Source of the DNA: KBS50 sp042666615
Lineage (GTDB): Bacteria > Actinomycetota > Actinomycetes > Mycobacteriales > Micromonosporaceae
DNA length: 64,000 nucleotides
NCBI RefSeq assembly: GCF_042666615.1
Contig: NZ_JBHTDD010000014.1
Span: 62,001 to 126,000 of the forward strand
Direction of reading: 5' to 3'
In this document: piece after piece, positions 56,957 through 64,000 of the stretch
How positions within the stretch are numbered: the stretch's first letter is position 1
Layout of the letters: each line of letters begins with the position of its first letter
Notes under the pieces: generated by a model
The model's database searches: none
What the model was told of the DNA's origin: nothing
What the model saw: only the letters and a program-made list of their open reading frames with translations
Position numbers and translations under genes: made by a program

Positions 56957-57412
56957 GTGCGTCTGTACGCCGCGTACGGCTCAAACCTCGACCCCGCCCG
57001 CATGCGGGCCTACTGCCCGCACTCGCCGATGGTGGGCACCGGCTGGCTGGAGGGCTGGCGGCTCACCTTCGCCGGGGACGGGGAACTCGGCTGGGAGGGC
57101 GCGGTGACCACGGTGGTCGAGTCCCCCGGCGACCGGGTGTTCGTCGCCCTCTACGACGTCCACCCGGGTGACGCCAGCCAGCTCGACGATATCGAAGGCG
57201 TCACCGCGGGAACTTACCGGAAGCTCCATGTGCGTGTGGTCACGCTGGACGGCGAGGTCACGGCATGGATCTACGTCTTCGACGGGTACGAGGGAGGCCT
57301 GCCCACCTCGTGGTACCTGTCGGAGATCGCGAACGCCGCGGAGAAGGCCGGCGCGCCCGACGACTACGTGGCCGAGCTGCGCGACCGACCCACCGGCACC
57401 GCGTCCGCCTGA
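56957..57412 (+). CDS. Gamma-glutamylcyclotransferase-like protein
   Basis: GGCT-fold protein of 151 residues. The N-terminal YAAYGSNLDPARM is the substrate loop, and the probable catalytic Glu is in LDDIEGVTAGTYRK. The family releases 5-oxoproline from gamma-glutamyl amines or peptides; the substrate here is unknown. The GTG at 56957 places the YGSN motif near the N-terminus as usual and has a leaderless -10. It is divergent from lpdA with 94 bases between the starts. Confidence 0.85.
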   Translation: MRLYAAYGSNLDPARMRAYCPHSPMVGTGWLEGWRLTFAGDGELGWEGAVTTVVESPGDRVFVALYDVHPGDASQLDDIEGVTAGTYRKLHVRVVTLDGEVTAWIYVFDGYEGGLPTSWYLSEIANAAEKAGAPDDYVAELRDRPTGTASA

Positions 57413-57491
57413 CCCGCACCCGGTTGCGCCGGTTCGCCCGCCTGACCCGGCGACACCGCCACGCCCGGCCCGGCTCCGCCGCCACGCCCGA

Positions 57492-58463
57492 CTACGCCGC
57501 CACGCCCGGCTCCACCGATCTTTCGAAGATGTCCGCCTCGTACTCGGCCGTCATCCCCACCGCGCGGTACAACCGGACGGCCTCGGTCGGGTTGCTCAGG
57601 TCCACACCGAGTCCCGCGTGGGTCCGACCCTTCCCCGCGTACGCGGCGAACGCCCGGCGCAACAACGCCCCACCCACCCCACGCCGCCGGTACGCCCGAA
57701 GCACGGCGAGCCGCTTGACCCAGCCCTCGCCATTGTCGACCTGCTGGTCGGAGGACTGGAGAGCGCCCGCCGGCACGCCGTCGACGTGGGCCAGGAACCA
57801 CTCGTCCCAGGCCACGTTAGGCAGCGCAGCGAGGTCCGCCCGCCACCGGTCGTACGGCGTCGGCGAGTGGTCCGGCGCGTCCCGGAACGCCGTCTCCAGG
57901 ATGTCGTGCACCAGCCGCAGCTCGGCCTCGTCGTCCGGGTTCACCGGCCGGATAAGCATGCCCGGTGGCGGTGGCGGCGGCTCGGCCGACACGTCGTCCA
58001 GGGCACGACGCATCCGGGCGCTCCGTTTCACGAAGGCGAACCCGGCGGCGCGCAGCACCGAGATCCAGTCCCGTTCGGTGGGTACCGCTCCGGCCCGTAC
58101 CGTCATCCGCGGGTGACCCAGGTCGACCGCCCGCTCGGCCACCCGGAGCAACTGGCGCTGCAGCAGGGGGGCGAGCGCCGGCGCGCCGCCGTCTGGCCGG
58201 ACGAACACCTCGACGAACTCCTCGGCGTCGTCGTCCGGCCCGTCGAGGTAGGCCCAGCCGGCGACCGCCCCCGCCGGGTCGATGGCCAGCCAGGAGTCCC
58301 GGGCCGGATCGGCCTGCCCGGCGGTGAGCGCCTCGCGCACCTCCTGGTCGGTGAACTCGGGCTGCCCGGTGGCGGCCAGGCAGGCCGCCTGCGCCATGGC
58401 CAGGATCTCCGGCACGTCGTCGAGGGTGGGCCGGCGCACCTGCCAGCCGTCGGGAAACTCCAC
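57492..58463 (-). CDS. Tandem GNAT-domain acetyltransferase
   Basis: Protein of 323 residues with two GNAT domains, in the manner of mycothiol synthase and other double acetyltransferases. The first domain (about 1-150) is degenerate. The second (about 165-320) has WVKRLAVLRAYRRRGVGGALL, the acetyl-CoA pyrophosphate loop, and VDLSNPTEAVRLYRAVGM. The substrate is unknown. The start is uncertain: GTG at 58463 matches the domain boundary, while a GTG at 58484 and a TTG at 58517 are also in frame. Confidence 0.82.
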   Translation of the reverse strand: MEFPDGWQVRRPTLDDVPEILAMAQAACLAATGQPEFTDQEVREALTAGQADPARDSWLAIDPAGAVAGWAYLDGPDDDAEEFVEVFVRPDGGAPALAPLLQRQLLRVAERAVDLGHPRMTVRAGAVPTERDWISVLRAAGFAFVKRSARMRRALDDVSAEPPPPPPGMLIRPVNPDDEAELRLVHDILETAFRDAPDHSPTPYDRWRADLAALPNVAWDEWFLAHVDGVPAGALQSSDQQVDNGEGWVKRLAVLRAYRRRGVGGALLRRAFAAYAGKGRTHAGLGVDLSNPTEAVRLYRAVGMTAEYEADIFERSVEPGVAA

Positions 58464-58625
58464 GTCGGCATTCAACTCCCTCACGGGCCGGTGCGCCGCC
58501 CAATTTCCGACCGGCAATCGGCGATCGGCGCGGGCGCGACGAGTGACGGCAGACGGCCGTCACGCGAAGTGGCCGTCACGGGAAGCCGCCGTCACGGGAA
58601 GCGGCGGTTGTCGTGGCCGGTCCGG

Positions 58626-59552
58626 CTACCGGTCGTCCTCGGCGTCGGCGTCCAGCGCCTCGACGGCCGCCTCCACCTCGCCCGCCCGGCGACGGGCCGC
58701 GGTGACCTCGCGCTCGGCGCCCTTGCGGGCCAGCTTGCGCCGGCTCAGCTCGGCCTCGGCGGCGGCCCGTCGTCGCTCCAGTTCGGCCAGCTCGGCCTCG
58801 ATGTCGGCCAGCTTGGCGGCGCCGTCCCGTTCGCTGTCCCCGGCGCGGTCCAACGCCGACTCGGCCCGGCTCAGCTCCCGCCGGGCCGCCGTCAACTCAC
58901 GGCTCAGCTCCCGGCGCTGCCGGGCCCGCTCGGCCGCGCGGCGCTTGCGGTCGGCGTCCGCCGCGCCGCCGTCGCCGTCGGCATCGCGGCCCCCGGAGCG
59001 GCGCCGCTCCTCGGCCGGCACGTCGGTCTCGGGTCCACCGGTCACCAGCCGTAGCTGCGGTCGGGGCACCTCCCCGAATCCCGCGTAGCTGGTGGCCCGG
59101 ATCAGCCGGCCGGACCGGACCTGCTCGGCGACCTCGGCGTCGGACAGTGCCGCGTTCAGCGTCGCCTCCACCTCGCCCAGCGGCAGCTTGCTCCCGGACA
59201 GGCCCGGGTCCTCCTCGACAGCGAGCGACCGTGCCTCGTCGACCAGGGCGGTCACCGCTCCTCGCCGCTGGCTGGACAGCTCACGCAGTTGCGACCCGCG
59301 CAGGTCGCGCTGTGCGGAACGGAGCGCGGCGGCCAGTTCGGCCAGTTCGGCCATCAGCTCCGGACGCCGGATGGCCAGCAGATTGACCAGCCAGGCCGCC
59401 ACGGTCGGCTTCTTGAGCCGGCCGATCTCTTTGGCACCAGCGGTGTCGCCGGCGGCCCGCGCCGCAGCCGCCGCCTCACCCCGCGCCGCGATGAACCCCT
59501 CCGGATGCGCGGCGTACAACCGCTCCACCAGGTCCGCGGAGACCTTCGCCAT
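58626..59552 (-). CDS. Coiled-coil protein of unknown function
   Basis: Protein of 308 residues without a known catalytic motif. The N-terminal half (ADLVERLYAAHPEGFIAARG, GRLKKPTVAAWLVNLLAIRR) is conserved-looking and helical. The C-terminal 110 residues are a highly charged coiled coil rich in Arg, Ala and Glu. An acidic Gly/Asp linker separates the two. Its ATG overlaps the stop of the upstream metallo-hydrolase as ATGA, so the two genes are coupled. Confidence 0.75.
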   Translation of the reverse strand: MAKVSADLVERLYAAHPEGFIAARGEAAAAARAAGDTAGAKEIGRLKKPTVAAWLVNLLAIRRPELMAELAELAAALRSAQRDLRGSQLRELSSQRRGAVTALVDEARSLAVEEDPGLSGSKLPLGEVEATLNAALSDAEVAEQVRSGRLIRATSYAGFGEVPRPQLRLVTGGPETDVPAEERRRSGGRDADGDGGAADADRKRRAAERARQRRELSRELTAARRELSRAESALDRAGDSERDGAAKLADIEAELAELERRRAAAEAELSRRKLARKGAEREVTAARRRAGEVEAAVEALDADAEDDR

Positions 59553-60184
59553 CAGTCGGGTACGACGGAGCCCGGCTCGATCCGGGCGTACTCGCACTGC
59601 GCCAGGCGGGCCAGGTTGGCGTTGGTGAAGCCCAGACCGGCCTCGTTCAGCAGGCCGTCATGCAGCGCGAACGCCCGCCGGGGGCGCACCGCGCGGACGA
59701 AGTCGACCGCCTCGGAGATCTTGAGCCAGGGCGCGTGGATCGGCACGAACAACGTGTCCACCGGGGCGTCCTCGGGCGCCGCGAACGAGTCGCCCGGGTG
59801 GTAGACCCGGTCGTCGATCAGGTAACCCAGGTTGACCAGCCGAGGGATGTCCGGATGGATCACCGCGTGCTGCCCGCCGTACGCGCGTACCGGCACACCC
59901 GCCGCGGTGAACGACTCGCCGGCGGACACCGGCTGCCGCACCGCGTCCGTACCGTCCACCTTGGCTAGGACGTCCGGATGGCCGTACACGGTGAGGCCGG
60001 GCCGGCGCCCGGCGGCCGTGGCGATCGCCTCGACGTCCAGGTGGTCCGGATGCTCGTGGGTGACCAGCACCGCGTCCGCCCCATCCAGCACGGCGGGCTC
60101 GGTGAACAGGCCCGGGTCGATGACCAGCACCCCGCCGTCGTGCTCGAATCGCAGGCAGGCATGGGAGTGCTTGGTCAATCTCAT
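59552..60184 (-). CDS. MBL-fold metal-dependent hydrolase (UlaG-like)
   Basis: Metallo-beta-lactamase-fold protein of 210 residues, similar to the UlaG/YtkL-type hydrolases. KHSHACLRFE is the N-terminal strand with a conserved His, LVTHEHPDHLDVEAI is the HxHxDH zinc motif, and later ligands are His/Asp in VYHPGDSF and the terminal FALHDGLLN. A GGAGGAG box precedes the ATG. The substrate is unknown. It is coupled to the coiled-coil gene. Confidence 0.9.
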   Translation of the reverse strand: MRLTKHSHACLRFEHDGGVLVIDPGLFTEPAVLDGADAVLVTHEHPDHLDVEAIATAAGRRPGLTVYGHPDVLAKVDGTDAVRQPVSAGESFTAAGVPVRAYGGQHAVIHPDIPRLVNLGYLIDDRVYHPGDSFAAPEDAPVDTLFVPIHAPWLKISEAVDFVRAVRPRRAFALHDGLLNEAGLGFTNANLARLAQCEYARIEPGSVVPD

Positions 60185-60295
60185 CGTGACTCCTCCAACG
60201 CTGAATCGTGATGTCCTCCCGCGAGTCTGCCGGAACGGCGAACCCCTTGCGAGACGTCTGAGGCAACGACACGTACCCGAACCGAGGAGGACGGC

Positions 60296-61288
60296 ATGCG
60301 GGGGAGAACGACCGCGGCGCTGGGCGTCGTGGGACTGGCGATGGCCCTGGTGGTGGGGGGCTGCAGCGCGGGCGGAGACAACAGTTCGGACGACTCGGCG
60401 GCGGTAGCGCCGGCCCAGCCGCCCGCCGGGCAGGCCGACGCGGGCGCCGGACGGCCGGAGCAGGGCGGCCCGGCGGAGCAGGGCGGCCCGGCGGAGCAGG
60501 GCAAGGCGACGGAGCAGGGCAAGGCGGCCGACGTACGGGCGCCGAACCTGAGCATCGTCTACACCGGCTCCATGGCGGTACGCGTCGACGACGTACCCGC
60601 CGCCGCGTCGCGGGCCACCGCGATCGTCACCGGCGTCGGTGGTTTCGTGGGCGCGGACCGGCGCTCCGACGACGGGTCCGAGGAGCGGGCCACGCTGGAA
60701 CTGCGGGTGCCGGCCGACAGGTTCCACCAGGTGGTGGACCAGTTGGCCGGTCTCGGCGAGCCCGAACGGCGCGACCTGAACAGCCAGGACGTCACCGAGG
60801 AGATCGTCGACCTGGATGCCCGGATCGCCACCCAGCAGGCGAGGGTGAACAGCGGGCGGCGGCTGCTCGCCGAGGCCAAGACCCTGGCCGAGCTGGTGTC
60901 GCTGGAGAGCGAGCTGGCCAAGCGGGAGGCCGACCTGGCCTCGCTGGAAGCGAAGAAGCGCCGGCTCGCCGACCTGGTCGCGCTGTCCACGGTAACCGTC
61001 GAGTTGCTGGAGCGGGGCGCGCCGGCCGCCGCGCCGGAGAAGCAGGACCCGAGCTTCCTGGCCGGGTTGGGTGGCGGCTGGTCCGCGCTTGTCACCGTCG
61101 TCCAGGTGCTGCTCCTGGTGCTCGGCGCGGTGCTGCCGTTCGCCGTCGTGCTGGGGTTGCCGGCGCTCGCGGTGCTCTGGTTGATCCGTCGCCTCCGGCG
61201 CCGATCGTCCCCCACCCCGGCTGTCCCCGCCGCACCCGCGCCGGCCGGCCCGGCTGTCCCCGCCGCCCGCACCCCCCACAGCGACTAA
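60296..61288 (+). CDS. DUF4349 lipoprotein
   Basis: Envelope protein of 330 residues. A lipoprotein signal ends in VVGGC (Cys 23), then comes a Gln/Gly/Pro-rich linker with repeated PAEQGG/KATEQGK units. The DUF4349 domain (about 85-235) contains YTGSMAVRVDDVPAAASRAT, VPADRFHQVVDQL and DLDARIATQQARV with a coiled coil. A C-terminal membrane helix (about 255-300) with a basic tail follows. A GAGGAGG box precedes the ATG. Function unknown. Confidence 0.88.
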   Translation: MRGRTTAALGVVGLAMALVVGGCSAGGDNSSDDSAAVAPAQPPAGQADAGAGRPEQGGPAEQGGPAEQGKATEQGKAADVRAPNLSIVYTGSMAVRVDDVPAAASRATAIVTGVGGFVGADRRSDDGSEERATLELRVPADRFHQVVDQLAGLGEPERRDLNSQDVTEEIVDLDARIATQQARVNSGRRLLAEAKTLAELVSLESELAKREADLASLEAKKRRLADLVALSTVTVELLERGAPAAAPEKQDPSFLAGLGGGWSALVTVVQVLLLVLGAVLPFAVVLGLPALAVLWLIRRLRRRSSPTPAVPAAPAPAGPAVPAARTPHSD

Positions 61289-61315
61289 CCCGGCGTCCCG
61301 CTCCCCACCCCCACC

Positions 61316-61381
61316 CGGGTTGATCAAGAGGTTCGCGTCACGGAAGCGCGCTTCCGTGACGCGAACCTCTTGATCAACCCG
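61316..61381. terminator. Perfect 66-bp palindrome between convergent genes
   Basis: Every base from 61316 to 61381 pairs with its mirror position about the centre 61348/61349; the arm starts CGGGTTGATCAAGAGGTTCG and there is no loop or mismatch. It lies 27 bases after the DUF4349 stop and 15 bases from the M20 hydrolase stop, a bidirectional terminator position. Confidence 0.8.
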
Positions 61382-61396
61382 AGAGGAGGGGGCAGG

Positions 61397-62656
61397 TCAG
61401 GTGGGGAGGGTCAGGGCCTTGAGGGCGGCGTTCACCAGCAGGCGGATGCCGGCCGGGATGGCCTGCTCGTCCACGTCGAAGGTGGCCCGATGCAGGTCCG
61501 CGTTCGCCGTGCTGCGACCCACCCCCAACCGGGCGAGGGCGCCGGGGACGTACTCCAGGTACCAGGAGAAGTCCTCGCCGCCCATGCTCTGCGGCGTTTC
61601 CGCGATGCCGGTGGGCCCCAACGCCGCGGCGGTCGCCGCGTTCAGCACCCGGATCGCCCGCGCGTCGTTGATCACTGGCGGCCGGCCGCGCAGGTACTCG
61701 ATGTCGACGGTCGCCCCGGTCGGGGCGATGACGTCCTGCACCACCTGAGCGACGATCTTTGGCGCCTTGTCCCAGGTGTCCCGGTCGAGCACGCGCAGCG
61801 TGCCGGAGGCCACCGCTTCGGTCGGGATCACGTTGTATCGGGTCCCCGCGGACGCCTGGCCGAAGACGAGCAGCAATCCGCTGTTGGCCGGCACCCGGCG
61901 GCTGACCAGCGCGGGCACCTCGGTAACCAGCCGCCCGAGGGCGTCCACCAGATCCACCGTCAGGTGCGGCCGAGCGGTGTGACCGCCCGGCCCCGTCAGC
62001 TTGACCGTGACGTTGTCAGCGGCCGCGGTGATCGGCCCGACCCGGAGGCCGACCTGTCCGACCGGCAGGTTCGGGTCGCAGTGCACCGCGAAGATCTGAG
62101 TGACGTCCTGCAGCCCACCCGCTTCGATCACCTCGAGCGAGCCACAGGGCAGGATCTCCTCGGCCGGCTGGAAGATCAGCCGGACCCGGCCCGGCAACTC
62201 GCCCCGGTCGGCGAGCCTGGCCAGCAGCATGCCCACCCCGAGCAGCACGGTGGTGTGGACGTCATGGCCGCAGGCGTGACACACCCCGTCCACGGTCGAC
62301 CGGTACGGCACGTCCTTGGCGTCGGAGAGCGGCAGCGCGTCGATGTCGGCACGCAGTGCGACCACCGGTCCGTCGGGGCGCCCGTCGATGTCACAGAGCA
62401 CGCCGTTGCCCTTGGGCAACAACCGAGGCGACAGCCCCGCCTGGGCAAGCTCGCGGGCGATCAGCGCGGCGGTCTCGTACTCCTGACCGGAGAGTTCCGG
62501 ATGGGCGTGGATGAACCGACGGGTGGCGATGAGATCCGGTACCCGAAGGGCGAGCAGCTGGTCAAGATCGAGCGGCAGCGGCTGGGCACCGGGCGGGGGC
62601 TCGGGCCAGGACGACGCCAGCGGGCTACTCATGGGCAGGGTCAACGCACTCGTCAC
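61397..62656 (-). CDS. M20-family amidohydrolase
   Basis: Zinc peptidase/amidohydrolase of about 419 residues (AmiA/AbgB/hippurate-hydrolase type). RRFIHAHPELSGQEYETAA, ALRADIDALPLSD, HACGHDVHTTVLLG, IFQPAEEILPCGS and GPGGHTARPHLT are the metal and dimerisation motifs, and MGGEDFSWYLEYVPGA is near the end. The start is uncertain: GTG 62656 and ATG 62632 fit the family length. An in-frame ATG at 62842 with a strong GGAGG box would add 62 residues of low-GC codons. Confidence 0.9.
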   Translation of the reverse strand: MTSALTLPMSSPLASSWPEPPPGAQPLPLDLDQLLALRVPDLIATRRFIHAHPELSGQEYETAALIARELAQAGLSPRLLPKGNGVLCDIDGRPDGPVVALRADIDALPLSDAKDVPYRSTVDGVCHACGHDVHTTVLLGVGMLLARLADRGELPGRVRLIFQPAEEILPCGSLEVIEAGGLQDVTQIFAVHCDPNLPVGQVGLRVGPITAAADNVTVKLTGPGGHTARPHLTVDLVDALGRLVTEVPALVSRRVPANSGLLLVFGQASAGTRYNVIPTEAVASGTLRVLDRDTWDKAPKIVAQVVQDVIAPTGATVDIEYLRGRPPVINDARAIRVLNAATAAALGPTGIAETPQSMGGEDFSWYLEYVPGALARLGVGRSTANADLHRATFDVDEQAIPAGIRLLVNAALKALTLPT

Positions 62657-63199
62657 GTCGGAATCTCGTTCACTAGAGACGGATGGATCATTCGGAACAA
62701 CAGCAGACAGCCTAGACCTCCGACGGTGACGCTGCGCAACGTCGTTCCCGTAGCGGTCGGACCGCAGAGCGTCACGTATACCCTGGTGGGAGCGTTCGGT
62801 CACGCGTGGAGCCGGGCCCGACCGGTCTTCCAACGCTGACATCTCGCCCCCCACCTCCTACAACGGGTAACGATCTCACCAGTCACGCCGCCCCGGTGTT
62901 GGAACCCGGACCTTCGGACGGACGGTCGGATTCCGGGCACTCCGCCCCACCGGGGCGAGCGTGACGAGCACGCCGCGATCGCCGCACCAAGGTCACATGT
63001 CACGGACCGGGGAAGTCACACATACTGTCCGCTCCGTCTCCCGACGGTAGCGGGCCGATCGCGCAGCGTTGCCCGAATGGATCACATCGGGCAACTGACG
63101 ACATCGAGTCCTGGTACCCCAAACCCGCGGCCGACACACGTCACGCGACGAGAGCGGGACGCGCGGGAAGCGACCACCCGGTCAGCCGACCGCCGGCGG
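62657..63199. other. Long leader region upstream of the M20 hydrolase gene
   Basis: These 543 bases between the mutase stop and the hydrolase start (both minus) contain no supported gene. Seen here are a hairpin at 63068-63095, a GGAGGTGGGGGG box before an ATG at 62842 on minus, and a TAGGCT that could be a -10 near 62715. The frame after 62842 stays open into the hydrolase, but its codons are poor in third-position GC. Confidence 0.5.
63068..63095 (-). terminator. Hairpin downstream of the mutase gene
   Basis: GTTGCCCGA (63068-63076) and TCGGGCAAC (63087-63095) form a 9-bp stem with a ten-base loop, 105 bases past the mutase stop. It has no clear U-tract. Confidence 0.5.
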
Positions 63200-64000
63200 T
63201 CAGAACCGGTCGCTGGGCTGATAGGTGCCCCACACCTCGCGCAGCGCGCCGCACACCTCGCCGACCGTGGCCCGGGCCCGCAACGCCTCCTTCATCGGAT
63301 GGAGCACGTTGTCGGTTCCCTCGGCGGCGGCCCGCAGCTTGCCCAGGGCCACCCGCACCACCTCGTCGTCCCGCTCGGCACGCAGCCGGGCCAGCCGGTC
63401 GGCCTGCGCAGCCTCGATGGCCGGGTCAACCCGCAGCGGCTCGTACGGCTCCTCCTCGTCGATGGCGAACCGGTTGAGCCCGACCACCACCCGATCCCCG
63501 GCGTCGATCTCCTGCGCCACCCGGTACGCGGACGTCTCGATCTCACGCTTCTGGAAGCCTGCCTCGATGGCCTCCACCGCGGAGCCGTGGTCCGCCACCC
63601 GGGTCATCAACTCGCGCACGCCCGCCTCGATCTCGTCGGTCATCGCCTCCACCACGTACGAGCCGGCGAACGGATCGACGGTGGCGGTCAGGTCCGTCTC
63701 GTACGCGAGCACCTGCTGGGTGCGCAGCGCCAACCGGGCCGCCTTCTCGGTGGGCAGCGCGATCGCCTCGTCGAAGCTGTTGGTGTGCAACGACTGGGTG
63801 CCGCCGAGGACCGCGCCGAGCCCCTGCACGGCGACCCGGACGAGATTGACCTCGGGCTGCTGGGCGGTCAACTGGACGCCCGCGGTCTGGGTGTGGAAGC
63901 GCAGCATCCACGACTTGGGGTCGGTGGCGCCGAACTCGTCCCGCATCAGCCGCGCCCACACCCGACGGGCGGCCCGGAACTTCGCCACCTCCTCGAGCAG
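63200..64000 (-). CDS. Acyl-CoA mutase large subunit, methylmalonyl/isobutyryl-CoA type (5' end outside window)
   Basis: C-terminal 266 residues of a B12-dependent acyl-CoA mutase substrate-binding subunit; the gene continues past the right edge. WARLMRDEFGATDPKSWMLR, FHTQTAGVQLTAQQPEVNLV and LGGTQSLHTNSFDEAIALPT line the active site. VLHPMKEALRARATVGEVCG ends the barrel. The chain stops at QPSDRF with no cobalamin-binding domain, as in the large subunits of isobutyryl-CoA mutase-like enzymes whose B12 domain is a separate protein. That partner is not in the window. Confidence 0.92.
   Translation of the reverse strand: MLEEVAKFRAARRVWARLMRDEFGATDPKSWMLRFHTQTAGVQLTAQQPEVNLVRVAVQGLGAVLGGTQSLHTNSFDEAIALPTEKAARLALRTQQVLAYETDLTATVDPFAGSYVVEAMTDEIEAGVRELMTRVADHGSAVEAIEAGFQKREIETSAYRVAQEIDAGDRVVVGLNRFAIDEEEPYEPLRVDPAIEAAQADRLARLRAERDDEVVRVALGKLRAAAEGTDNVLHPMKEALRARATVGEVCGALREVWGTYQPSDRF

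Noticed and set aside
1..64000. tRNA or rRNA genes, CRISPR arrays, insertion sequences, integrases, attachment sites
   Set aside because: I looked for T-arm motifs, regular spaced repeats, DDE/serine recombinase motifs and flanking duplications by eye and saw none. A dedicated RNA-gene search would be decisive for tRNAs.

Overview
The window is high-GC actinomycete chromosome, most probably Micromonosporaceae (Micromonospora/Salinispora type). The signs are GC-rich codon third positions, many GTG starts, GTP-dependent PEP carboxykinase, GlpX-type fructose bisphosphatase, a biotin-dependent acyl-CoA carboxylase with an epsilon subunit, a mycosin, and intergenic palindromes. I see no rRNA, tRNA, CRISPR array, transposase, integrase or phage gene. 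It looks like ordinary chromosome with accessory inserts.

Layout. 1-5.3 kb: xseAB, a lipoprotein, a DUF4245 protein, glpX and a DMT transporter. 5.3-12.3 kb: an epimerase-like gene divergent from its TetR regulator, a ferredoxin-NADP reductase, a rhomboid protease, a secreted SLT-domain hydrolase, PIN-PhoH and a coupled pair of unknown genes. 12.5-20.9 kb: an XRE regulator, otsB, a cis-prenyltransferase, a geranylgeranyl-reductase-family flavoprotein coupled to a membrane protein, pckG and two tandem GtrA proteins. 21-43 kb: the acyl-CoA carboxylase region birA - accD ... accE ... maf ... accA. The order matches the compact mycobacterial cluster, but blocks lie between the members: M50 protease/sigma factor/CU044 protein/D,D-carboxypeptidase/Ser-Thr kinase; a three-gene mycosin cassette; and O-methyltransferase/MFS/ABC/PadR/SMR/MarR. 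43-47.4 kb: lysG/lysE, a GuaB1-type enzyme, TetR/DoxX. 47.5-52 kb: MarR plus a heterodimeric ABC exporter. 52-64 kb: a minimal threonyl-tRNA synthetase behind a threonine leader peptide, an FGE-like protein, DedA, an LpdA-type quinone reductase, several enzymes, an M20 hydrolase and the end of an acyl-CoA mutase large subunit.

Regulation readable from the sequence. About twenty genes begin 6-8 bases after a TAnnnT hexamer with no Shine-Dalgarno, which indicates leaderless transcription. Repressor-type operators are visible for TetR/epimerase, TetR/DoxX and MarR/SMR. The short threonyl-tRNA synthetase is preceded by an 18-codon leader peptide with three consecutive Thr codons, a pause hairpin and a terminator hairpin: the layout of ribosome-mediated attenuation. 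lysE is preceded by an 8-codon leaderless mini-ORF overlapping its start codon as ATGA.

Repeats. Large, near-perfect palindromes sit between genes (the best is 66 bp without a mismatch). Tandem duplications of 51 or 57 bp mark the ends of uppS and the MFS gene and the start of one ABC gene. A pentanucleotide array lies after the FGE-like gene.
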